DNA of 64,000 nucleotides from Actinomycetota bacterium (GTDB lineage: Bacteria > Actinomycetota > Acidimicrobiia > Acidimicrobiales > Ilumatobacteraceae): NCBI GenBank assembly GCA_016870865.1, contig VGAC01000007.1, forward strand, positions 52,241 to 116,240, given 5' to 3'. The position numbers and the translations under genes were made by a program. The notes under the pieces were generated by a model. It was not told where the DNA came from, ran no database searches, and saw only the letters and a program-made list of their open reading frames with translations. This document shows, in pieces, positions 18,178-26,421 of this stretch (positions are counted from its first letter, which is position 1; every line of letters begins with the position of its first letter).

Positions 18178-19872
18178 ATGTCGAGCATCCCATACGTGTC
18201 GGAGAGTTGGGCCACGCTCTGGGAAGCCCTCGCCGACGCACAACCCGATCAGATTGCGGTCGTCCTCGGTGACTCGGAGATTCGTTGGCGCGAGCTGGAC
18301 GAACGCGCGGCCCGTCTCGCCACGGTTCTGGCAACCAGCGGGGTGACGACGGGGTCACGTGTCGCACAGTTGCTCTACAACGATGCGGCTTACCTGGAAG
18401 GCGTGTACGCCCTCTTCAAGTTGCGCGCCACGCCGGTCAACGTGAACTACCGCTATCTCGTCAACGAAGTGGCCTACATCCTCAACAATTCCGCTGCAGA
18501 AGTTCTTCTCTACCATGCGTCCCTCAGCGACCGTGTGGAGGGTTTGGAGGCCCTGGTACCCAGTCTCCGCACCTTGATTTGCGTCAACGACGTCGGTCCC
18601 GAACACCGGATGCCGACCGGTCATCTTGACTACTCGGCGGTGGTCGAGTCCGCCGACCGCGCCGAGCGGACCACCCGTTCGGGGGATGATCTGCTGTTTT
18701 TGTACACCGGCGGCACTACCGGAATGCCCAAGGGCGTGATGTGGCGACACGTCGACTTGTTCGGGGCACTCGCCTCATCGGGCTATCAGGCGCTCGGCCT
18801 TGCGCTTCCCACCACCACCGAAGAAGTCGGCTCCTACGCAAGGCAACTCAACGCCGAAGGCAGGAGCCCGACGAACCTGTGTGCACCACCCCTGATGCAC
18901 GGCGTGGCGCTGTTTCTTGCGATGTCGAGTTTCGTTCTCGGTGGCAAGGTGGTGTTGTTGAAATCTCGGCGTTTCGACCCGGCCGAGCTCATCGACCTTG
19001 CCGCGAGGTACCGCGTCAATCAGATTTCTCTCGTTGGCGACGCTTTCGCCAAGCCCGTGAATCGGTATCTCGAGGGTCTCGCATCGAGTGGGGCGCTGAT
19101 CCCCGATTTGACCAGTGTCGTTCGGATCACCTCGTCGGGTGCAACTCTCTCGGGCGACCAGAAGCTGGGCCTGAGGAGATTCATGCCGAACGCAACGATG
19201 ATCGACATGTTGGGAGCGAGCGAAGGTGGGCCGTTTGGCATCGACATGACCACACCGGACAAGGCTCCGCTCGACACGGCCGTCTTCATCGCGCCTCCCA
19301 ACGTGGTCACCTTCGACGATCAAACATGGGAGATCATTCCTCGCGGCAGCGGGCGTGTCGGTGTCCTGGGGGCATCGGGTCCGATTCCCCAGGGTTACTT
19401 TCGCGACCCCGAAAAGTCCGCAAACACCTTTCGTTCGGTGGACGGTGTGCGCTACAGCGTGCCGGGTGACTACGCGGTCATCGATTCGGACGGAACGATG
19501 CACCTACTCGGCCGTGGTTCGGTGTGCATCAACACGGGGGGCGAGAAGGTCTACCCCGAGGAGGTCGAGGTCGTCGCGCGAGCGGTTCCGGGAATCGCCG
19601 ACTGCACAGTCGTCGGGGTGCCCGACGACAGATTCGGCAACGCAGTCGTCGCAATCGTTTCACGCAACATGGACAGCGACGTCACCGCCGAGCAGTTGAC
19701 CGCCGAGATGCGCAAGGCTCTGGCCGCCTACAAATGCCCGAAACATGTGGTCTTCGTGGATGTCGTCTACCGCAGTCCAAGCGGGAAGGCGGACTACAAG
19801 ATCAGCCGTGAAACGGCGATGTCAGCGCTCGGTATCGCTCCGCAGGGAGCGACGCCGCCGACAGTTAACTAG
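18178..19872 (+). CDS. Acyl-CoA synthetase (AMP-forming)
   Basis: A 564-residue adenylate-forming enzyme that activates a carboxylic acid to its CoA thioester. The phosphate-binding loop FLYTGGTTGMPKGVMW is near residue 180, and the C-terminal domain holds YSVPGDYAVIDSDG, GRGSVCINTGGEKVYPEEVE and the late lysine in SPSGKADYKI. The type resembles mycobacterial FadD proteins acting on long or sterol-derived acids, but the chain cannot be read from the sequence. I prefer the ATG at 18178, which has AAGGTGG five bases upstream, over the GTG at 18169. Its stop shares CTAG with the convergent PPOX gene. Confidence 0.88.
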   Translation: MSSIPYVSESWATLWEALADAQPDQIAVVLGDSEIRWRELDERAARLATVLATSGVTTGSRVAQLLYNDAAYLEGVYALFKLRATPVNVNYRYLVNEVAYILNNSAAEVLLYHASLSDRVEGLEALVPSLRTLICVNDVGPEHRMPTGHLDYSAVVESADRAERTTRSGDDLLFLYTGGTTGMPKGVMWRHVDLFGALASSGYQALGLALPTTTEEVGSYARQLNAEGRSPTNLCAPPLMHGVALFLAMSSFVLGGKVVLLKSRRFDPAELIDLAARYRVNQISLVGDAFAKPVNRYLEGLASSGALIPDLTSVVRITSSGATLSGDQKLGLRRFMPNATMIDMLGASEGGPFGIDMTTPDKAPLDTAVFIAPPNVVTFDDQTWEIIPRGSGRVGVLGASGPIPQGYFRDPEKSANTFRSVDGVRYSVPGDYAVIDSDGTMHLLGRGSVCINTGGEKVYPEEVEVVARAVPGIADCTVVGVPDDRFGNAVVAIVSRNMDSDVTAEQLTAEMRKALAAYKCPKHVVFVDVVYRSPSGKADYKISRETAMSALGIAPQGATPPTVN

Positions 19873-20393
19873 AGGTTCTTCAAGACGCCGGCTTCACGTG
19901 AGCGCGTCGTGGCGGCCGCCATCTTTGCTCCGTCGTAACCCACGCGCAGGCCGGGCGTGACCTCGATGATGATGCGATCGGGGGAATCGAGCATCTTCGC
20001 GAACTCCAAGGCGCGCTCGGCGTTGCCGCCGTAGAGTCGATCGGCAAGTGCGGGGTAAAACCATTCCTTGGTCGCGTGGTCGTCGAGCACGCGCGCCGTT
20101 CCCTTGTACGTCACCGTGCGACCACCGCCCATCGCCTGGCCCGTCGAAGTCACGACTATTGCCACGCGTGGGTCCCGGCGGATTGCCGGCACGCGCTTGC
20201 GGTGCGCAGCAGAAGTCATCCAGAAGAGGCCGTCCTTGCGGAAGTAGCTGAGGATCGACGCCATCGGCGAGCCATCCTTCGTCGTCCAACAGAAGGTCAG
20301 TTCCTTCTGCTGTTCGTGCATGAGGTCCTCGGTATCGGTGTCAAGACCATAGACGGTGACGTCCTCGTAGTTGGTGATGAGTTTGTCGGCCAT
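19869..20393 (-). CDS. PPOX-class F420/flavin-binding protein
   Basis: A 174-residue protein of the pyridoxamine-phosphate-oxidase-like superfamily, distinct from the one at 15 kb. It shows SPMASILSYFRKDGLFWMTS, then RKRVPAIRRDPRVAIVV, which is typical of these barrels, and YKGTARVLDD. The enzymatic role is unknown. The ATG at 20393 is chosen because it follows a TAGCGT hexamer by 7 nt. The ORF could begin at 20426. Its 3' end overlaps the acyl-CoA synthetase stop by 4 bp at a CTAG palindrome. Confidence 0.75.
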   Translation of the reverse strand: MADKLITNYEDVTVYGLDTDTEDLMHEQQKELTFCWTTKDGSPMASILSYFRKDGLFWMTSAAHRKRVPAIRRDPRVAIVVTSTGQAMGGGRTVTYKGTARVLDDHATKEWFYPALADRLYGGNAERALEFAKMLDSPDRIIIEVTPGLRVGYDGAKMAAATTRSREAGVLKNL

Positions 20394-20400
20394 GCGTGAC

Positions 20401-20406
20401 ACGCTA
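20401..20406 (-). promoter_or_regulatory. -10 hexamer TAGCGT before the PPOX gene at 20393
   Basis: Minus-strand TAGCGT ends 7 nt before the ATG. It lies in the 36-bp gap after the SDR gene on the same strand, so the PPOX gene may have its own promoter. Confidence 0.5.
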
Positions 20407-20429
20407 GCAATCGACCGAGGTACCAATCC

Positions 20430-21206
20430 TCAGCGGGGGTGTTCGGGCAGCGCGAAGTGTCCCGCGTTCGCCGAGATGCCACCGTCGCAGAACACGGTGT
20501 CACCGGTGATGAACGCCGCCGCACGAGACGCGAGGAACCAGAAGACCTCCGCCAGATCCTCGGGTTGGCCCCATCGACCCAACGGTATGCGGTTGGTCAT
20601 CGCCTGCTTGAGTTCGGGCATTTGATTCAAGCGGACGGTCAACCCTGTCTCTGTCGGGCCGGGAGCAACTCCGTTCACCCGAATCCCGAAAGGTCCGAGA
20701 TCCAGCGCTGCTGCGCGCACCAGGTTGATGACCGCGGCCTTGGAGGCGTTGTAGGCCCAGTTACCCGGATCACCGCGCAGACCCGAGGTGGAACAGGTCG
20801 GCAGGATCACACCATGACCCTGGGACTTCATCACTGAGGCCGCTTCGTTGATACCCATGGCAACGCCGACGACATTCACGTCGAGAATGTGCCGCAACGC
20901 ATCGATGGCCCCCGACTCGTTCCACGGTTTCGATCCTGTGATGCCGGCATTGAGAATCGAGACGTCGAGCCGACCAAAAGTGTCGACCGCTGCGGCGACC
21001 GCCTCGCGGTTGAGTCCCTCGTCGGTCACGCTTCCCGCGACCGTGACATAGCGGCCAGGGTCGGCCTCTGCACCCGTCCACGACAGACCCTCCGCGGTCA
21101 GGTCAACGGCAACGACGCCGTACCCCCTGTCGGCAAACATCTTGGCAGTGGCCTTGCCGATTCCCGACCCGGCGCCGGTAACTAGTGCGACTTCACTTGG
21201 CTTCAT
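20430..21206 (-). CDS. Short-chain dehydrogenase/reductase
   Basis: A 258-residue classical SDR. The nucleotide-binding motif TGAGSGIGKATA is near residue 11, ILNAGITG marks the NAG motif, a serine in CSTSGLRGD precedes the YNASK catalytic pair, and PGPTETGLT follows. The acidic residue after strand 2 (VAVDLTAEG) suggests NAD(H) preference. The substrate is unknown. A TAGGGT hexamer ends 6 nt before the ATG, and the divergent SDR gene at 21266 uses an overlapping hexamer. Confidence 0.88.
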   Translation of the reverse strand: MKPSEVALVTGAGSGIGKATAKMFADRGYGVVAVDLTAEGLSWTGAEADPGRYVTVAGSVTDEGLNREAVAAAVDTFGRLDVSILNAGITGSKPWNESGAIDALRHILDVNVVGVAMGINEAASVMKSQGHGVILPTCSTSGLRGDPGNWAYNASKAAVINLVRAAALDLGPFGIRVNGVAPGPTETGLTVRLNQMPELKQAMTNRIPLGRWGQPEDLAEVFWFLASRAAAFITGDTVFCDGGISANAGHFALPEHPR

Positions 21207-21212
21207 CTCGCC

Positions 21213-21222
21213 ACCCTATGCT
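21213..21222. promoter_or_regulatory. Divergent -10 hexamers sharing a TA step (two SDR genes)
   Basis: The minus hexamer TAGGGT (21218 down to 21213) serves the SDR gene at 21206 with a 6-nt gap. The plus hexamer TATGCT (21217-21222) lies 43 nt before the ATG at 21266, whose leader has a strong AAGGGGGG ribosome site. The two hexamers share the TA at 21217-21218. Confidence 0.5.
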
Positions 21223-21265
21223 TTGTGGCGCGGCGGCTGTGTCGCACGAACAAAAGGGGGGCATC

Positions 21266-22018
21266 ATGGATCTCGGGCTGAAGGGCAAAAAAGCAATCGT
21301 CACGGGCGGCAAGCGCGGCCTGGGTCTGGCCACTGCGCAACTGCTGGCAAGCGAGGGTTGCGACGTGGCGATCTGTGCGCGAGGTGACGTGGCGCAGGCT
21401 GTGTCGAGCATTTCCGCGCTTGGAGTGAAGGCCTACGGCGAAGGTATCGATGCGGGCGATGGCTCCGCGTACAAAGCGTGGCTCACCAAGGCCACCGAGC
21501 AGTTGGGTGGGTGTGACATTTTCGTCCACAACATGTCGGGCGCCTCCGGGCGCGGTGAGGAGCAGTGGGTGAAAAACCTCAACCTCGACGTGCTCGGCCT
21601 CGTACGCGCAGCCGAGGTTCTCGCCCCCGCCATGGAGGCGGGCGGTGGCGGGTCGATCGTCTGCTTGAGCAGTATCGCGGCGCAGGAAGAATTCGCGGGA
21701 CCCGGCAGCTTCGGACCGATGAAGGCCGCCATGGTCACCTATGCGGCAAACCTCTCGCAGTCACTCGCGTCCAAGGGAATTCGCGTCAACATGGTGTCGC
21801 CCGGTCCCGTGTTCTTCGAGGGTGGAAACTGGGACGTCATCAAGCAGAACATGGCCGACTTCTACAACACGATCGTCAACAAGATGCCCGTCAAGCGTCT
21901 GGGTGACCCTATCGAGATCGCGAATGCGATCGCGTTTCTTGCCTCGCCGGCAGCCAGTCTCATCACGGGTGCGAACCTCGTGATCGACGGCGGCTACACA
22001 AAGCGCATCAACTTCTAA
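21266..22018 (+). CDS. Short-chain dehydrogenase/reductase (FabG-like)
   Basis: A 250-residue SDR with TGGKRGLGLATAQ as the glycine-rich motif, HNMSGASGRG in place of the usual NAG motif, CLSSIAAQEEF, and an unusual catalytic region where the expected YxxxK tyrosine is not obvious (SFGPMKAAMVTYAANL reads FGPMK). If real, a phenylalanine in place of the catalytic tyrosine would matter. The family is clear but the activity is not. The ATG at 21266 has a strong AAGGGGGG site upstream. It begins a run with the ThuA-like and alcohol dehydrogenase genes. Confidence 0.82.
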   Translation: MDLGLKGKKAIVTGGKRGLGLATAQLLASEGCDVAICARGDVAQAVSSISALGVKAYGEGIDAGDGSAYKAWLTKATEQLGGCDIFVHNMSGASGRGEEQWVKNLNLDVLGLVRAAEVLAPAMEAGGGGSIVCLSSIAAQEEFAGPGSFGPMKAAMVTYAANLSQSLASKGIRVNMVSPGPVFFEGGNWDVIKQNMADFYNTIVNKMPVKRLGDPIEIANAIAFLASPAASLITGANLVIDGGYTKRINF

Positions 22019-22031
22019 GCGACACCGCGCG

Positions 22032-22838
22032 GTGACCGGTCGTATCAATGCCGTCCTCGTCGTCGGCGGAAAGTGGCACGACTTCGATTTCGCGCGCCTC
22101 GAACTGCTCAAGCTTCTTGCCCGGGACCAACGCATCAGAACACAGGTGTCGTGCGATTACGAGAACCTGGGCCTGCTTTCCGATGCCGATGTTTTGATCA
22201 CCTACACCTGCGACGTTCGGCCGTCCCCCGATGCGCAGCGGTCGATCCGGGACTGGGTGTCGCGCGGGGGTCGAATGTTCGCCCTGCACGCCACCAACTC
22301 CGCCATCGACGGACCCGAGTCTTTCGGACCCGATTTCCAGACCCCCGACGCAATGCCGATCTTCAGCGAGGTGCTGGGCAGTCGGTTTCTCTCCCATCCC
22401 CCGATCGCGCCGTATCCGGTGACCGTTTCCCCGGGCGCCGAACAGGATCCTTTGGTGCTGGGTCTCGGTACTTTTCACGCCAATGACGAGTTGTATCTGT
22501 GCGAGATGACGGCCGAGGTGGAGCCGCTCATGGAAACGCGCTGGACCGGAACAACGCAGGGCTTTTCAACTGCCCAATGGCCCCTCGATGAGCCGCGCTA
22601 CGTCTTGTATCGCAGACACCTCGGAGCCGGTTGCGTGCTGTATTTCACACTCGGTCACTGTCGAAGCCATTGGGACATGAAACACGCACCCTTCAACGGC
22701 ATGCGATGGCCCACGATCGAGCGCGGATCCTGGGAACTCGGCGAGTTCCATGAGATTCTTCGGCGTGGTCTGGCGTGGGCGACCATGCCCGCCAACACGG
22801 ACATGGGGGAAGTGACGAGCATGGAGGCTGGCACATGA
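22032..22838 (+). CDS. ThuA-like domain protein
   Basis: A 268-residue ThuA-like protein (trehalose-utilisation type, class I amidotransferase-like fold). It opens NAVLVVGGKWHDFDF, contains LITYTCDVRPSP, a WVSRGGRMFALHATN strand-turn, and ends with ALGHCRSHWD-like metal or ligand residues (read GHCRSHWDMKHAPF). ThuA proteins work in oxidised-sugar catabolism, often beside a dehydrogenase. The next gene, overlapping by 4 bp, is a zinc alcohol dehydrogenase. The start is a GTG 13 bp after the SDR. A second ThuA-like gene lies at 29888. Confidence 0.75.
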   Translation: MTGRINAVLVVGGKWHDFDFARLELLKLLARDQRIRTQVSCDYENLGLLSDADVLITYTCDVRPSPDAQRSIRDWVSRGGRMFALHATNSAIDGPESFGPDFQTPDAMPIFSEVLGSRFLSHPPIAPYPVTVSPGAEQDPLVLGLGTFHANDELYLCEMTAEVEPLMETRWTGTTQGFSTAQWPLDEPRYVLYRRHLGAGCVLYFTLGHCRSHWDMKHAPFNGMRWPTIERGSWELGEFHEILRRGLAWATMPANTDMGEVTSMEAGT

Positions 22839-23854
22839 AGGCAGCACTGATCACGGGTTTTCGAACGATGGAATTCATCGAGTTTCCGGAGCCGACGGCG
22901 ACGCCGGGCAAGGCCGTGGTGCGGATTGATTCATGCGGAATCTGCGGGACCGACCTGCACGGCTTTTTGTCGAAAGACCCCTACAACCCTGCGATCTGCG
23001 GGCACGAGTTCTCGGGAACGGTGTCCGCCGTTGCATCAGATGTGCGCAATGTGCGCGAGGGTGATCGGGTTGTCTGCGGGGTGTCCGCGGCGTGCGGACG
23101 TTGCCCCGACTGCATCGCGGGGCGCACGAACTACTGCTCTTATGCGTTCCTGAACGCACTCGGTCGTGATCCACTTGCACCCCCCCACGGAGCCTTCGCT
23201 CCGGCGATCGCCGTCGACTCGTTGCGACTGATCAGAACCCAGGCGTCGCTCTCCACCGACCAGGCGTCAATCGTCGAGCCCGCGACCGTGGCCTATCACG
23301 CCGTGATGCGCACACTTCCGATGCCCGGCGACGTCGTCGTCGTTCAGGGCTGTGGACCCATCGGCCTCCTGACCATTCAGGTCGTGCGTGCGGCGGGTGC
23401 CGGACGGGTCGTGGCCGTCGAGCCGAACGAATTGCGTCGGGCCAAGGCGATTGCCGTTGGAGCCGACGACGCCATCACACCCGACGAGGCCCGCGAACGA
23501 TTCGGGGCCAAAGGCGCCGATCTCGTCTTCGAGTGTGCGGGTGTGGCGCCGACAATCCAGAGTGCAGTCGAGTTCGTCCGACGTGGCGGGCGGGTCAATC
23601 TCGTGGGCCTCGCGTCGGGTGCCGCGACGATCTCTCCGCAGTCGTGGCTGATCAAGGAGGTCACCTTCATTGCGTCACTCGCCTACAACCATCACGACTT
23701 TGTCGAGACAATGAATCTGATGGCCGACGGCAGGATCAAGGTGGAACCGTTGCACGACAAAACCGTGGGTCTCAGTCAACTCCCCGAGACGATCGCCGAA
23801 CTTGCCGACAATCCCTCCAGTGCCATCAAGGTTCTCGTCGATCCGGCGCTGTGA
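22835..23854 (+). CDS. Zinc-dependent medium-chain alcohol/polyol dehydrogenase
   Basis: A 339-residue MDR enzyme. The catalytic zinc site begins SCGICGTDLHGF and GHEFSG. The structural zinc cysteines are in CGVSAACGRCPDCIAGRTNYC (cited in parts: CGRCPDC and NYC). A GCGPIGLLTIQ Rossmann motif is near residue 170, followed by VAVEPNE, whose glutamate suggests NAD(H). The pattern resembles threonine or sorbitol dehydrogenases. The substrate is not fixed, though the ThuA-like neighbour suggests a sugar or polyol. The frame extends upstream, and the ATG at 22835 starts at the conserved MKAALI. Confidence 0.85.
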   Translation: MKAALITGFRTMEFIEFPEPTATPGKAVVRIDSCGICGTDLHGFLSKDPYNPAICGHEFSGTVSAVASDVRNVREGDRVVCGVSAACGRCPDCIAGRTNYCSYAFLNALGRDPLAPPHGAFAPAIAVDSLRLIRTQASLSTDQASIVEPATVAYHAVMRTLPMPGDVVVVQGCGPIGLLTIQVVRAAGAGRVVAVEPNELRRAKAIAVGADDAITPDEARERFGAKGADLVFECAGVAPTIQSAVEFVRRGGRVNLVGLASGAATISPQSWLIKEVTFIASLAYNHHDFVETMNLMADGRIKVEPLHDKTVGLSQLPETIAELADNPSSAIKVLVDPAL

Positions 23855-24578
23855 AGCCACACTTCGGGAAAATCTCGAGGAACGCCTCGTTCCACTCGTC
23901 CCTCCAATCAGGCACGTAGGGATCATCGGGAATCGACACCAGATCGGCCTCTCGACCCAGACAGGCGGCCTGCTCGACGGATACGGCGAACCCGCTCGCC
24001 TCGGCGATGGCGGTGCCCATGGCCACATGCGCCGACAGGAGGTCTACCTCGGTCGGTATCGGATCCTCGATCGATGGAAGCCCGGTCGAGCTGGGGGGTG
24101 TCTCGACGACCGAATCCGATGGAACAGCTCCACCGATCGTCGCCTCGTCGCATGCTTCGATGACATAACCACTCAAACGTGCAAGGTGTCGCCGTGTGTT
24201 CACCGATCCAATTTTTGAAAGGGCCTCGTCGAGTTGCGCATCGCCGATGAATTTCGCTGCGTCCCAGTCCAGAATCTCCAGTGCCCCGTAGAGATCACGC
24301 AGACGCGACAATACCGTCGACAGGTCTCCGACAATGTTCTCGGGCGCCACGTCGAGGGCGGCGGTGAGATTGGAGAGATCCTCGTCGATCTGGCTGCGCA
24401 ACACCGCGGCGTTCATCGTTTTCGTTTCCTTGGCCAGCACTCCGACCCGCAGAACCGCGGTTTCGATCGCCACGCCCCGGTCACAGATCGCTGCTCGCTG
24501 GGCGTCTCCGGCGCTGCACGCGCCGACCGGCACCGTCAACAACATTGCTGTGAGTGGCCCGATTCCACGACGCGACAC
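23826..24578 (-). CDS. Putative secreted lipoprotein of unknown function
   Basis: A 250-residue protein beginning with two arginines and a hydrophobic stretch ending VPVGAC, a likely lipobox with cysteine at residue 21. The mature part is mostly alpha-helical and acidic with no family I recognise. Two cysteines lie near CDEATIGG and CGFTAP. The ORF is open to 24683, but the GTG at 24578 has TAGTTT ending 8 nt upstream and gives a clean signal peptide. It lies 34 bp after the ABC exporter genes and overlaps the alcohol dehydrogenase end convergently by 29 bp. Confidence 0.65.
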   Translation of the reverse strand: MSRRGIGPLTAMLLTVPVGACSAGDAQRAAICDRGVAIETAVLRVGVLAKETKTMNAAVLRSQIDEDLSNLTAALDVAPENIVGDLSTVLSRLRDLYGALEILDWDAAKFIGDAQLDEALSKIGSVNTRRHLARLSGYVIEACDEATIGGAVPSDSVVETPPSSTGLPSIEDPIPTEVDLLSAHVAMGTAIAEASGFAVSVEQAACLGREADLVSIPDDPYVPDWRDEWNEAFLEIFPKCGFTAPDRREP

Positions 24579-24586
24579 GATGCCCA

Positions 24587-24592
24587 AAACTA
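24587..24592 (-). promoter_or_regulatory. -10 hexamer TAGTTT before the lipoprotein gene
   Basis: Minus-strand TAGTTT ends 8 nt before the GTG at 24578. It supports both the start and a promoter separate from the ABC genes. Confidence 0.5.
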
Positions 24593-24612
24593 TCCGCTGG
24601 ACGCAGTCGGGT

Positions 24613-26421
24613 TCAGCCGCTTGTCGTGGCCACCCATGTCTCGTACAACGAGGCATAGCGGCCACCGAGTACGACCAACTCATCGTGGCTTCCGTCTTCC
24701 ATCACCATCCCGTCTTCCATGACGAGAATCCGGTCGGCGCGCATCGCGGTACTGAGACGATGCGCAATGGCAATGGTCGTGCGTCCGGCCGCCAGGGCGT
24801 CGAAGGCCCGCGAGATTCTCACATCGATGAGCGGGTCGACGGCCGACGTGGCTTCGTCGAGCACGAGGATGCGCGGCTCGGCAATCGCCGCGCGCAGCAG
24901 TGCCACGAGTTGTCGTTCCCCGGCGGATAAATCGTTGCCTCGTTCCCCGACGGGTGTCCACAGCCCCCTGGGAAGGGACCCCAACCATTCATCCAGGCCG
25001 AGGTTCACCGCGATGCTCCGACACCCGTCTTCGTCTCGGTTCGGGTCGACGAAACGCAGGTTCGAAAGAACCGTTCCGTCGAAGAGAAACGGCTCCTGGG
25101 GCACGAATGTGAGCACGGATCTCAGATCGTCGCGTGCCACGTCGGTGAGAGACACCCCCCCTAGTCGTACCTGACCCGTTGACGGGTCCACCAGACGCGA
25201 CACCAGTCGACCGAATGTGGTCTTTCCCGAACCTGTCGAACCCACGATGGCAACGTGTTGGCCGAAGGGGATTTCGACGGTCACATCCCGAAGAACGAAT
25301 GGATCGCTCGAGTCATCACGTGTTTCGCCCGGTGCGCGGGATTGATATGCGAACCAAACTCGGCTGAAATCGAGGTCGAGCCGGGACCGGGGCAGGGGTT
25401 TGGGCGCGAGTGGTTCGGGAGGACCGACCGGGGTCTCGATGATCTCGAGGATCCGCGAAAGACCTGCGACCGCTCCCTGGGTGTTGTCGATGATCTCGGT
25501 GAACTCGGCAATCGGTTCGAGGAACCTATAGGTGAGAAAGATGAACCCGACCACCGCACCCAGGCTCAGACCCGCCTCCGGACCACGAAGAATCGCCGTC
25601 ACCGAAACGCCGACGATCGTGAGTACAGAAAACAACTCTCCGACGGGAAAAAGCAGGGCACCCAGGATGCCGGCTCGGATCTCAGCGCGATAGCGAGCCC
25701 TCATCGTCTCGACGAGGCGGTTTGCATACGTATCGCGCTGGTCAAAGGCGGAAAGAACGTCGGCGCCGTTCACGAACTCCGCGGCTTCGCCGAAGTAGTT
25801 TCCGTTCATTTCGCGCGCCTTTTCGTACGAACGGACGAGTCTCACCTGCACGCGGCGGAAGCCGTAAATCAACGGAGCTGCCACGACGAAGGCGACGATG
25901 GCCAGCAACCAGTCGTAGGACAGCATGATCATCGCGACCACGAACATCAAGGTTCCGTCAAGCAGCCACGCCAAAGCGCCCCATGAGAAAAACTGCCCGA
26001 GTGTCTCGATGTCGCTTGTCACGCGGGCCACGAGTGCACCTTTCTTCTCTTCGTTGTGGTACGCGATACTCAGGCCGTGAATGTGCTCGAAGAGTCTTAC
26101 TCTCAGGCCGTAGAGCGCCTCTTCGCTGCGCATCCCGAGTCTTTTGATGGCCGAGCGCAGGCACCATGCGGAAATCCCGACGACCAAGGCGCATGCCGCG
26201 CACAGTATGGCGACGAGGGGGAAGTCGACTTCGCCGCCGGCCGGTCCCTGAGAAAACCCGTGATCGATGACTTGTTGCACGAGGATTGGCACTGCAACAC
26301 GCGTCCCGGTTCCGAGCAGGGCGAGCACGACGGTACCCCCGAGACCCCTGCGTAGCGCAGGACTCACAGCGAGGCCCCGTGCGATGACGTCGACGGCCCC
26401 GCGGGAGCCTTCAGCGCTCAC
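24613..26421 (-). CDS. ABC exporter half, catalytically competent Walker B
   Basis: A 602-residue half-transporter with an N-terminal six-helix transmembrane domain and a C-terminal nucleotide-binding domain. Walker A is GSTGSGKTT, the signature is the variant LSAGERQ, Walker B is ILVLDEATSAVD with the catalytic glutamate, and the H-loop is AIAHRLS. The pattern fits the half of a heterodimeric exporter whose own Walker motifs make the consensus ATP site. It overlaps the partner gene by 11 bp. The exported substrate is unknown, and the families include lipids, peptides and drugs. Confidence 0.9.
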   Translation of the reverse strand: MSAEGSRGAVDVIARGLAVSPALRRGLGGTVVLALLGTGTRVAVPILVQQVIDHGFSQGPAGGEVDFPLVAILCAACALVVGISAWCLRSAIKRLGMRSEEALYGLRVRLFEHIHGLSIAYHNEEKKGALVARVTSDIETLGQFFSWGALAWLLDGTLMFVVAMIMLSYDWLLAIVAFVVAAPLIYGFRRVQVRLVRSYEKAREMNGNYFGEAAEFVNGADVLSAFDQRDTYANRLVETMRARYRAEIRAGILGALLFPVGELFSVLTIVGVSVTAILRGPEAGLSLGAVVGFIFLTYRFLEPIAEFTEIIDNTQGAVAGLSRILEIIETPVGPPEPLAPKPLPRSRLDLDFSRVWFAYQSRAPGETRDDSSDPFVLRDVTVEIPFGQHVAIVGSTGSGKTTFGRLVSRLVDPSTGQVRLGGVSLTDVARDDLRSVLTFVPQEPFLFDGTVLSNLRFVDPNRDEDGCRSIAVNLGLDEWLGSLPRGLWTPVGERGNDLSAGERQLVALLRAAIAEPRILVLDEATSAVDPLIDVRISRAFDALAAGRTTIAIAHRLSTAMRADRILVMEDGMVMEDGSHDELVVLGGRYASLYETWVATTSG

